Positions 24,801 to 37,900 of a stretch of 64,000 nucleotides of DNA are shown here, piece after piece. The translations under genes were made by a program, and so were the position numbers. Source of the stretch: Ptychodera flava (Eukaryota > Hemichordata > Enteropneusta > Ptychoderidae); contig NC_091930.1 of assembly GCF_041260155.1 (NCBI RefSeq), positions 21,912,237 to 21,976,236 of the forward strand. The letters are read 5' to 3'. The notes beneath the pieces are model-generated. The model saw only the letters and a program-made list of their open reading frames with translations. It ran no database searches and was not told the origin of the DNA. How positions within the stretch are numbered: the first letter of the stretch is position 1; every line of letters begins with the position of its first letter.

Positions 24801-25932
24801 TAATCAACCTACGGGTCATTTAGGCTGACACAAGAAATTAAATGACCAGGAAATAAAGAAAGGTTTTACTTGACACCACATTGATCACTTCATTTATTAC
24901 TGATACTGTCCATTTGTTCAATGCTTGAGAAGGACCCCCGGTAGATTACACCATGTTCAAGTTATTGGGGACTTTTCTGCAAATTGGAAATCTTTAAATG
25001 TACAATGAACTCGAAAACGGTCACTGTACAGACACGTCCCTTTCTTTTAATTTATAAAGCTCTTATATTTACGCGTACAGAATTGTGTCCCTTCCTGATT
25101 TGATTACATCATTACTTTTCTTGTCGGTGTACCTAATTACGATGACTGTATATTTTATTGTCTGACAGATGATCACTGTGTTAACAAGACACGGATCTAC
25201 ATTGGAGCATTGCTACCAACTCGAACAGACACAGTCTTACGGGAATACGAGAACGTACTGGAGAAGGCGGTGGCCGACGTCAATAACTTCTCCAAGATCC
25301 TGAAGGAATATGAGATAAAACTAGTCAGTAATTACACCGAGGTGAGAATTTCTATATACGATGATATTTATCTTTCGCATATTTCTGTTTAAAGAATATT
25401 CAAAGGCCTCGGGTAAAAATGATTATGATCAGATTAAAGCCTCGGAAACAAATGGCAAATTTATATTAAGAGCTAGTACACCTAAGTTATCATTCGATAA
25501 TACATGTATCATGATTGGCTTAGACGTAGTCACGTGGCATGGAAATGTCGTCATCGAAATGTTCTTAAGTTAGATTTAAGTAAAATCGTTAACTTTAGAA
25601 TCGATAATGTCACAGCAAAGGTAAACAGGAACAATGCAATATTCTTAAGCATCATCAAATTAAAATGTCATTTCCATAGACTATTTTTCACAGTCTCAAG
25701 AATTTGAAACACATTTTCGGAGTCTCCTTCCATCGTCGTCTTTCTGCCTGTCTGTCTGTCTGTCTGTCTGTCTGTCTTCTGCCTGTATGTCTGTCTGTCT
25801 GTTTTTCTGTTTCTCTCTCTCTTTGTCTTTGTCGCTGATTGTATCTATCTGTCTGTCTCTATCTGTCTGTCTCTCTATGTCTCCCCTGTCTGTCTGTCTG
25901 TCTGTCTGTCTCTGTCTCTCTGTCTCTCTCTC

Positions 25933-25979
<47 letters not shown>

Positions 25980-28900
25980 CCAGATCTGGTTGTCAATATC
26001 ACAACCATTCGAACATAATTAGAAGACCAACAGAAATATGTAAATCAGTCAAAGATTTAGTTTAAGTAAGAAAATTGTTGATGAAATGTTAATGGTTGTC
26101 ATCGTACCTCTTCTACTTAATGCAAGCGTGGATCAATGAAATCCATCACATCATCAGATGACGATACCGATTTATAGGAATAGTGGGATCAGTGACCGCA
26201 TCACATACAAAAATTGATGTCAATAATGATATTTCAAGAATCCAATATTTGACCACAGACCATGGTATTCAATTAGCTGTGTATGACCTCTTTCTCTTGT
26301 ACACTGTTACTTCAATATGCTTATTTATTTATAACTGCCATGTACCTTGTACGACTTTGAAAAGCTTCAATTTATCGACAGAGTCGATGATTACAACGTA
26401 AACACACACTGTGTATACAATAACGTTTATTTAAATGAAACTGAAAGCGGATTATTTGGTATTTGGAGAATTTGCGTAAAAGCGAGACAGTATTAAGAGT
26501 CAGACACACAATATTTATCTTATACGTCAAAGTGAGGGATTTGGTTTCTTGATGTATTTGATAGCAGCAGCATTTATGTGTAACCGTTGAAAAAGCATAT
26601 TTAGCATATTACACAGGCGAGACAAATCCCCAAACAGTTGGCCTAACGATGGAATAGATAACTGTAATTCGTTCATCTCTGAGTTAGTCAGAGAGCTATA
26701 AAAATGATTGCAAAGCAGAAGACAAAGAAACATGCACTGACAGAAACTGCCTATCACAGCAACCCTTTAATCAAGTAATCCCTCTGGTAAAATGTTGATC
26801 CGACAAGTAGATCTTCAAATGACCTTATAATGTACTGTTCATCGACAGATCAAGCTAAAGTTCTAACGTTCTTCAGTTTCCAGAGTGAATATCTTCAGCT
26901 TGCACCCCAGAGTAATGCGTCAATTATTGTGATATCACACGTTTTCAGCGGTATGAAGAGTAAATCTATACTCTAACATATCAAATGTAGGCACAGAATA
27001 TATTAATACGTTTAAATGAAACAAACAGAGCTGTATGTCATCACTGTCCGAGAAGTTCCACGAATGACATTTAAATATTGCGTTTTTAATTGTCTTCTAA
27101 TTCCAATGAGATTGCTCAGATAGTCAATTGAATTCCCTCCTACTTTGCGCGATGTCGAATCTATATCGGTTTATTTGTATCAGAAATCGTGTTGTCAGTT
27201 TTATACCCGTCATGAAGTATAAAATTGCACAGCCGTGAACTCGTAAATGTTTGCTGTTGTTTAACCTTTGCACCATGCGCTGACAGAATACGTCATCTTC
27301 ACGCTCATGTATCCATCACAGTGCAAATCTTACAGTGTACATTGCAATATAATTCCCATGTCCCATCTTCATAGTCTTGTCTCTTCATTATTTTTATCAA
27401 GACATAAGCCATTAAACAAATCATTTCCTCCCGAGAGAGAAACCATCCTCAATACCTCCAACAATGTTCACGAGACTAATTCGTATACGTTTTGTTATCA
27501 CTGGACAAAATGCTTAATATATTTCAGTGTATTTACGTATATTGACGTATATGGAACACAATATTAATTGCAAACGTGACGCATATCTTTGTAAATGGAG
27601 CATTCCAATACGTTGATATGTGCAGTGTGTGTCTATGCAGATCCTGAGTATACATAATGCAGATCTTTGCAAACCAAAGTGTAAACTGTAGTTTGGCATT
27701 TTATTAGTATACCTAACGTAGTTGACACATGTACAGAATCAGTGTATGTGTATATATAGTTTTATATAAAGCATTTTGCCCAGTGTGGGTCATATTGTAT
27801 TTTCCCTAACAAGAGACATTCTAAATACCCTAGTGTATACATCTTTTCACAGATGTTGCCTGACAGAGCATTGCATATTCTCTATGACTTCATTTACCGG
27901 AAACCTAAACTAACGGCCATGTTCGGCCCTACGTTTACGAAGGTTGCCACAGTCGTCAACAGAGTAGCCGCTGAATATAACATTATACAGGTAACGTTTG
28001 ATGTTATGTTTCTTTAAATTCAATCATGTGATTTAAATTGACGGCAAATTGCATAATCGGTTCAATTCGATTTTTTAAGATTTGGTGAATCCCGGATATT
28101 AAATTAAGAGCAAACAGGCTCCAGGTTTACTGGTTTGGTCTACTTGTTGTTAAATAATCACCATATAATGATCTCCATCACTGATGTTGCTATTTTTATG
28201 CCTTCGGTAGAAGTTAACAGCAAGTCAATTTACTGAGTGTGCGCAGTGCTTCCTTTACATTCAACTTTGACGAGCATTTTCTCGTTTTGAATTATATTGG
28301 AAATCAATGAATTCACTATTTACTCTAATTTACAAATGCCTTCATTTTAAATGTAATCATTGGTTTGAACTTCGAAACAGAAAGACTCAGTGATTTTGCA
28401 ATATGAATCGGAAATTATTTATCAACGCAGTGAGAAACGAGTTCTTGTTGAAATTGACAGGAGTTAAAACAACTACTTATTCTCAAAATAATCCTGTTTT
28501 AAAATTGTTTCTCTTATTGGTAAGGGGTATAGAATTCAAGACACTAATCTGCGTTAATTGAATCTTTTGTTCTGCAAAAAGATAACGACGAACTTTATCG
28601 TTTATCAAATACGAGTCGTTGAAATCCGTGGTGGAATTTACTCTTTGCAGATTCACAGAAAGTGTAGTCTCAGACTGTCTTCAGACATTTTAATGTACAT
28701 CTGCGGACAGACATTAAAACACCCTTGAAAACACCCTTGACAACCTAGGTCGGTCTATATTAACAAGCCAAAGAATTTGCATTAATGATGATTGATAATG
28801 AGTTTTAACTTTTGATTTTTTGAATGCCCTTGAGTTATCATAATAACGTAGATATGGTGAAGATGATATGCCGTTACGATGTCGACTCCAAAAAGAAGGA

Positions 28901-31900
28901 ATCCACCCTTATTATTGATGGCCACGTGTAGTGAAATGAAATTTACAGGTTTACAGGGGCCTCAACATTTGCGGAAATTAGCAGCATTGCATGCACGTGG
29001 TAAGGGTACTTCAAGTTTTGCACGAAAGATAATTGGTGTGACTTACCCAAGGACATTTCGATTTGCCAGTCTGATGGGCCAGATTACTGACATGGTGTCA
29101 ATCTTGATTTGACAGATTGGCTACGCTTCGTCGCCGTCACTGCGTGATAAGGTGGCATACCCACTCACTGTCCAAATCTATCCAGTGGATGATGTATTAA
29201 ATCCGGCCAGAGTTCAATTCATCAAGTCCTTCAAATGGAGTCGCGTCGCCATAATTTTCGATACTGAATACTTTCGTTCGGTAAGATAAAGTTCTTAAAC
29301 TAAGAGTTTCAATACTGTGATATTTTCTAGCAAGTTAGCATCTCTGCAGATATTGTTGATATCCTTAGGTTGCATTCACAAATGCTTGGAGGGGACCTGG
29401 ATGATTTTCCTGTTATATCATCTGATGCCACTAACGTACGGGAAAAATTCTGGAATATTTTAATAATATTTTATGAACTTTATTTGATTAAAATAAAAAT
29501 CCACAATTAGGCTTGTAACAGGGGACAGACACTGTAACTGTTGGCAGTTTTTTTTCAATATTTCAATTATATGCATTAAAGTGGTCTGCGCCTCGAAAAA
29601 GAAAGTCTTCAACTTTTGCCCAATTTTTCTCTCACGGAATCTTTCAACCATTTTCTTTTAAAAGCAAGAATAAAATTCGGGAGGGGGGGGGGCTCACCAT
29701 GAAAATTCTGGTACGAGAGAAAAACATTTCTTAAAATTTACCTATATTATGGCCGCCATCGCTGTGTTAACTCTATGGAGGAAAAGTAAATCTAAGTAAA
29801 ACTAAGACGGCGAAAAGTTTTGTTACACCAAAAGCTTTAAATAAACCCTCACAAGTGATAGCTCAGAAAAGAATTGTAAAAGTTTGACGGTCCGAATATA
29901 TGTCCCCGAGGTGAATTCTACCTTAATTACAGATTCTTTCTATTTCCCCACGGCATGCTAAAACTCACAATATTCATCCTGATAACAATGTCTGTGTACG
30001 TATATATTGTTGTTGATGATGATTGCATTAAAGTCCAAACTGAAAGCCATTTGTCAACGACACAAATGCACAGTACAGTAGCTATACATCTTTGAAGAGC
30101 CGAGTATTTAAAAAAAATTGAGTTCACTAACTGCAAGTCTAAAGCAGTGTGCGTTCTTGTACTTTTCTGGGGAATATTACAATTAATACGAAAAATAATG
30201 TGGGGACAATCATACATGTTATAAACACATTTATATATTAAAAATATAGTATCTAAAAATGGTCTCCGATGATAAAGAGGCGAAAGGTTAAAACGCTTGC
30301 ACAATTCTCCATAATTATTTCGGTTTTAAGAATGCTTTGTTTTGAAACAAACGAATTTAATGTATTTCATTTTGTTACGTGACAGAAAACGAACAAAAGG
30401 TGAACTCAACAGTTTCCGTGTAAAACGAAATTTATTACGAAAAATAAAACTAATTGCTAAGTCAAGGGATAGAATACAAACTGTAAAAGTGTACAGGCTG
30501 CTTATCTCAGCTGGGACGGCAAAGCTCTAGTCTAAGAGTTATAACAGTCAGTCGGTGAGTGAACAGTCCTTTGGTTTGCAGGCTTGAAGTTGCATAAAGT
30601 CCACAGTATAAATCCAGCGTGACAGGGAAGGTCTTGAAAAGTCTTGAATTTAATACTGCTGGAGTTTCCGAAGACTAGAAGAAACACGCAAGAGAGACGA
30701 TCCCAAAATTCTGACTGCAAGCCTGCTGTCCAAGTATAGAATACTCATGTGGTTATATAAGAGCACATAAGAGCAATCTAGAACTTTTATTGACATCCTA
30801 TTTACTGTTCTAAAGTTATCTCTCTTACACATCTAATCAAATTTCCAGAACATTCCAACATGAATAGTTGAATTCAAGGTTGTGAGGTCATTAAGGGTAG
30901 TGACCTTGAAAATGTTCTAGACTAATTAAACTCAGGTCATGATGAGTGTGGAGGAAAATGACCTACATAACAATTTACACTCGCTCTATTTTGTCCTGTT
31001 GTTGTTTTTGCCAAGGAGACCACACTGCAGAAGCATATTCTAAAATACTTCTTATATAAACTATGTACAGTGAATTCAGGCAGTTGATGTTAGAAAATGT
31101 ATTACAACTCCGGTATCTCTTATCAGTCTAAATGGGTTCTTTGGCATATTGTATAAAAATACGTTCTATACCCACATATAGGGTTTGTCATCAAATGAGA
31201 TTATTTAATGTACGTGCACAGCTAGTGTGCGCTTATGCTGACTTCGACAGCACAGAAGGAAACGATGTTACAGAGAATTGTGCAAAGTCGAAACGGTGAC
31301 ATGTAAATGACGGTCTAGATGTTTCTCATTGAGTCGATACTAGTGTTAAAATTTTGTAGCAGTAAATTTTGGGATGTACAAAAATTAAATACATTAAATG
31401 CTCTAACTTCTTGTTCTCCTTAGATCTGCATTCATTCTTTAAAGACGTTTTTTGTTTTTTGTTTAATTTCGTCGTCGGCATGTTGAAAACGTCATTAGGT
31501 ACTCGCTTATTACTGAGTAATACGGTTATCTACACGTCACCAATTAATGAAGTGTAAAGATTTATTCGAAGACCGGGAAAGCTTAACTATTGAAATATTT
31601 CGCTTGAGCTCACCCTAACTACGAATTTCACGTCGACCATTTACGTTACACGAATGATATCATTCTTCCTAAAGATTTTACAAAGTACAAGTTACTGCAT
31701 TTGCGTCGACAAATCTGCAGGTTCTTCATCCATTTAATCAACAGATGTTTGCTGAATGTAATCAGCTTCTCATTATACGATTGATCTGGACAAGGAGTAA
31801 AATCCAGAGCTTTCAAAGTACTTTTCAAGACACATAGCATTGGTGGCAAAGGCAAGGAGCGCTGCCAATCAATTACAGGGTGTACGCTCATGTATACTAT

Positions 31901-34900
31901 GTCATCGACATCTGTCACAATGACAATGTACAGTGTCTTACATTATAGCATTTCTCTCATACCTAGCGAAGTAACAAAAGTATGTGCTGTGGAAAGAAAT
32001 TAGTTTTTGTGAGAAAATTAAATGAATACGACTTTCTCTATCGTATAGTATAGGGAGTATATTTAGTCAAGATGTATTCGAGTGTTTAGGAAGATTTACA
32101 CTTGCCTTATTGTGTGTTAATGTATTGCTCTTCAAATGAAAGTAACTTTGTCTACTATAAAATTTTAGCAGCATGACTTGGAAAGGACGAATATTATAAT
32201 CCGACAATGTATGCATTTATCGGTTTCTCTTTTCGATGCAGAATATGAATAATCTAGTACAACTACTGACTAATGAAGACATAGACATCTTAACGATGGA
32301 ATCAATTTCCCATGACCCAAGTTTACAGGTTCAAAGTTTAAAGGTCAGTATTTAAATTTCACTAGTAGAACAAAGATTGCCTACTTGCGTGTGCATGAAT
32401 GGATGAAGTTGAATAAGAATGCTGTTAACTTGTCATAATTTCAAGATGTACCAAACAGCCCAAAGTGTTAACGCAAACTAAAGTAGTTTTATAGATTACA
32501 TGAAGTCAAGCCAGGCCTTTAGTTTTCGGTGTCTTTTCACATATCGGTATATGAGGTTACCAGAATGACTGCAAGTCCTTCTCAGCCTACGCCATATGAA
32601 GAATGGTGAGCTCACAAACTTCAAGAAGCGGGGAAGTTATTAAATTCTTGGCTTAACTCTCCGGTTATACGAATACAAATCTATATTGTTTGAATTTTGG
32701 ATTTGTAAACATAGCGCTAGCTCCAATCTATCGTAATTATGCTTGCTTTATGCAGAGACACGACGCAAGAATTATTTTCCTATTGGCCTACATGGAAGAA
32801 ACCTTCACCGTTTTCTGTCAGGTTGGTACACTGATAACTGTAATTGATAGATTCTAGACTGAGCTTTTGACTGAATAGTTTTAAGCATGTAAAATTAAGT
32901 GACTGCATTCTATCCGGAGACACTTCAATTTGTACTCGATATGTGCATTTTGCGAATTAGCGTGCGCATGTCATTGTATATCCTCGGTAAATACTCCTCT
33001 ATTATAGCAGTGTGTGCTTGAAGAGATGTTGGACAATTCTGAATCATTGTAGACTTCTAAAGGGTCCTTAGTGAAGGCTGCATACAATCAACTTACATCA
33101 GTCATTCACCCCTACCAGAAATGAAAATAAATTGCATCCTTACTATTTATATCAAACTTGAAACGTCAACTTTCAATATGATACCTTTCAAAAAGCTGGT
33201 GAAACATGGTGAAATGCCACGCATAAAGAAAACGGAACGTTCCTGCATCGACATCAGCATGATCAGCGAGCTGCATGGTATCAGCTGATCAATACGATCA
33301 TTATGTCGCTTGTAGTACAGCATTCATTGCAAACGATATCAACATAGTTCGACAATGTTATTCAAATGTTTTAAATTTCATTACTTATTGTGTCTTTAAG
33401 TTTAATATTCGACGGTTTTTTTAGAAAAACTACTCTGTATTTGCGAACGGGAAAACTCGACGTAAACCGGTGCTTGAAAGGTACGGTTGCCAAATGTACT
33501 TGAGGATCTTCGTGGAGAACTTGTCAAAACCAATGACGAAAGTTGTCGCCCATTACAACCGGTTGATAAGAACTAGGCAACCGAGATGTTAGATCAACGG
33601 AGAGCCCACAGTAGTCATGATTTTTGGTCGTAGCTGAGTTTGGAACGAAACTTTGAATGAGTGCGTAGTCATTTCCGTAGACGTTGCCAGTCAAAGGTTG
33701 ATGTCGATATTGTGCACCGTTATCAAGATTTATCGTTTTATTTTTTACATGGAGTACCCGATAATTTGCCATCTTTTTAAATGCCCAGTCCCTTATCCGT
33801 TTACAAGCGAAAAACTTATATTGTTAATACTCGCTTTAACGTCACAAAATTCATTAGGTATTTACAAAGCTGTAATATGATAGCTTAGCTTCGACAGAAG
33901 ATGTTGGTGATCGAAGCTACACTAAAGAACCGATCAAAGAAGTAAAGTACACTTTCAGATACATATTTTATCGTAAACATCTCTTTAATACGTGGATTTA
34001 CGGATGACATCTGTGGTATTGAAAATAAAGCGTCTACGTTGCCGCAAATCACCGATGTAACAGTATCTGGTGAAAACACTACCATACGAAGAGCAATAAA
34101 CAGCAAATGAGGTAGCCTACACTGCACTTCATATGGCTTTACAAAGTGTGTTGCTTTTTAAATTACTGGATCTTATGTTAATCGAGAATTTGTTTAGAAT
34201 GTGTTAATTTTGTAGTTTCATATTTGCTCCCCTATGCTCGTCCAGTAGATGCTAACCGAGAAGACAGCACCAAGGTCGGAAAGAAAAATGTACAACATAG
34301 CCACAAATTTTCGAGACTGAGACTAAAACATTTTCATTAACGAAATGCCGCAAAGACAGATATGGGAATAATTCAGAAGCTTGATCAGGGTATGCGAGAT
34401 TTTGGAATCCGAATGATTCGTTTCTGACTAAAATCAACACTGTATTTGTGCCTGAATTAAAGGTGACTGAGATACAAACGTGGTCGGTAACAAGGGATGT
34501 AATGATTCATCTGTCAAACCATGAGCCAGGAATAAGTAGACTCACAGCCTTTAGCGTCAATCACTAAGCTAGGAAGTCTTCAGATCCAGCTTTTTAGTCC
34601 CCAAGGACACCGTCCGGGGGACTTATAGGTTTGGTCATTTCCGTGCGTGCGCCCCTGCGTCCGTCCGTTCACGCAAATATCTCAAAGATGCCTGGAGTGA
34701 TTTCATTCAACGTGGTACAAGGATTACTCTTTGTGTCATACATATGCACATGGATTTGTTTTGTGATACGATCCGATTATGACCGCCGTGCAGTAATTTT
34801 TGTACAATTTTTTTCATGTCCTGAGCCATAATTCAGGCATGTCTCAACCCATTCTATTCAAAGGTGGTACAAGGACATTGACCTATGTCATGCATATGCA

Positions 34901-37900
34901 CGTTAATTTGTTTATCGATATGATCAAATATTGCTGCGTGACGGCTATTTTTTTACAATTTTTTCCTGTCCGGAACCATAACTCAAATATATATTAACCG
35001 ATTTTATCAAAGGTGAAACAAGGAAATTGACCTATGTTATACATATGCGCGTCAATTTGTTTCACGGTACGATCCAATATGGCCGCCTGGTGGCCATTTT
35101 GTTATGATTTTTTCATGTCTAGAGCCATAACTAAGCCACGTCTCAACTGATTTTATTTAAAGTTGGTACAAAGACATTGACCTATGTCATACCTATGCAT
35201 CAACCGATTTATTCAAATTGGTATAAGGACTTTGCCACTTTGTCATTAAAAATGGTTTTCAAAATTTGGTTTCACAATCCCTTGCAATATGGCTGCCTGG
35301 TTTGTCATGTACAGAGCCATAACTCATACATATTTCCACCAATATCATTCAAAGTTTTACAAGAACATTGAACCATATCACACATATGCACATCAATTTA
35401 ATTCACGACATATAGCATTATCTAGTCAATTATTGAATTTCCGTAATTAGACTGATATGTCGAGGAATACAACATCAAATTTCATGCAATTTGGTACAGA
35501 AGTTAAGCTCACATTGCTTTAACAGTTGTCAGTGTCATGTCAACTAATTTGTAATTGCATATGTAAAGAACTTTCCTAATAAGAGTGATATGTCAACAAA
35601 TACTGCATAAAATTTTGTGAAACTTTTGTACAGATGTTGATTGTATAGTGTTGTAAATATAATTTAATGACACTTAGTGGTATCGTTTAAACTAATTGTT
35701 AATTTGAATTTACATAATGAAGTTTTGTTTTTAGGATGAATGTCCAGAATGTTCTGTGTTATGATAGGGTGCAAATTTTTGGCAACATCCTGTCGATTAA
35801 TTACTAATTGACTCATTTAATGACCTTTTATAATTAGGATCGCAGCCTACATTGGTTTTATGTTTTCACTACCATGGAACTCATTCTTGGCCATTAAGCC
35901 CCATCTGTATCGCAGCATTTTTAATCACAAACCTAATTAATGAAGAGGACACTATCCTCTCTGAGGACGTATCATTAAAGTGCCCATTAACAAATGGGAC
36001 TGTGTCATCAACGATAACTTGTTTATAGACTTCATTGCTAAAGGATTCTTAGAAATCTCTTTTCTTTAAGGTAACAGCGCTGTTTAAAGGTGTATGACGA
36101 TTGTTCTCTAACCTGGTGGAATTGTTGTTTTAGATATTTTTCCTGTTTACTTGTTTTGTTTTTAGGCCCTTAAGTATTACATCGCCGCCACAAGAAAAGG
36201 AGGTAGCGTTTTCATCACAAAGACGTGATGATTACCTAGAGTTTCTGAGTTTATATATGCAGATCAAAGGCGTTCTACATTGTCGTGTAGAACGCCTGGC
36301 CTTACGGAAACACTGGTCAATGAAACTAGACGCTATTCAACTGTCCTAAGCCATCAATTCAATGTGAGCCTTTAAGCAACTGGCACTCGGCGTTCACATG
36401 ACGATTAAAAATTTTGTTAATGCTGTCCCGTTGCATCAACCAGTAACATGTCATGGCAGAAGATGGGTAAAAACATGCCTGACCGTTTACCCTGTTCTCT
36501 GTAAGAGAGATCAAAATACACATCAATGCCCATAAGGGATGACCTAGTTCGTGTGGTTGTATACATGCTGAGTTTATTAAGGCGGTATAAGACGAAGTAT
36601 AATTATAACACGATTGAAACTAATTTGAGATAATAGCATGGTGCAGTAGGGGCGTTTTAACTTGCATATGTAAGCTGCTATGCATTTCTTTTTAAGTTAC
36701 ATACTTTATGAGTAATTTGTAATATTGCAACATTCAGTTCTATGGCACCTAACACTTTCGAGAAATTTGAAAAATATGAAGATCAAATTATCCCAAATTA
36801 GTTCCAATCGTGTTTTATCATCTCAGGGAGACCTAGAGCACAAATGTTAATTACCTTATCAGAGCGCGAAAAATGTTTATACGCGCGTCATAACCACAAA
36901 ATCATAATAGACCATCTGAAATACCCTCGTAACTGTTTCGGGAATTCACACAACGGTTAGATGACACTTGTTACGTATTCATATTTCACAAATGCTATGA
37001 TTTGACTTCTTTCCATAAACTAACAAACAAACAAACAAACAGACAAACATAATGATAACATGAATTTTTCTGAGTCGAATGATCTGATAAGAATATAAAA
37101 GTTTCATTTGGTGAGATTATTTGTTCTCAATTTCTTGAAAGGCCTATCTGGAGGGTATGTACGGTCGTAAGTATGTTTGGATAATTCCTGGATGGCTGTA
37201 CGACTTCAGCTGGGATAGCTGGGATACGTTTGATTGGGAAACAATACCATGCAACAGGGAACAGGTGCGAGAAGCCATGGATGGCTACATAGGCTTTGTA
37301 GCAGATCCCTACTTAGATGATCTTGACGAGATCGACTTCAATGGTGTGGTAGGTTCCAGCAATCATAGATGACTATCTGGTGAAACATTGTAATTAACGA
37401 TGTCCTCGTAGAATTGAAGTACCCAGTAACCATAGGGGTCGCCTACGTGTCCTTCCCTAGGGTGGGTAGGTTTTTCCTTGTATTGCTAATAAAGGTTTAT
37501 TCTACCAACCTTTGGTGTTTTGGTCTTAACTTAGCACTGCCCTTGACAATCTTGCGTAAACATTTTATCAGCATGCTGCACCTATTATCTGAGTTTGAAC
37601 GCCCAATGCGCCAAAGTAAGCAAGGGTAAATTACTGATCTGTGGACGCTGTCACCAGAGTACCAGTAGATTGACTTTGACAAAATAAAGTCAACGAACGC
37701 GCCAGCAAGGTATAACAAAGGACTTCTGTTATATCTTGCTGTTGCGTTCGTTGTTGACTTTGTCAAAGTTAATCCGGTGATAATCTGGTAACAGCGTCCA
37801 CAGATTAGTAATTTACCCTTGCTTACTTTGGCGAATTAGGCACTAAAACTCATCACATAATAGACTAAAGTACTACCCTTTCTTGCATCGGCAAATTAGG

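Noticed and set aside
25787..26065. 92-codon Ser/Leu/Cys-rich frame
   Set aside because: It lies wholly in CTGT/CT microsatellite.
28879..29112. 77-codon frame ending just before receptor exon 4
   Set aside because: No family pattern. The acceptor at 29115 and the phase of exon 4 make this region intronic.
36164..36229. Possible extra receptor exon (ALKYYIAATRKGG)
   Set aside because: It ends in a stop without a donor, and exons 6 and 7 join directly in phase and in family alignment.
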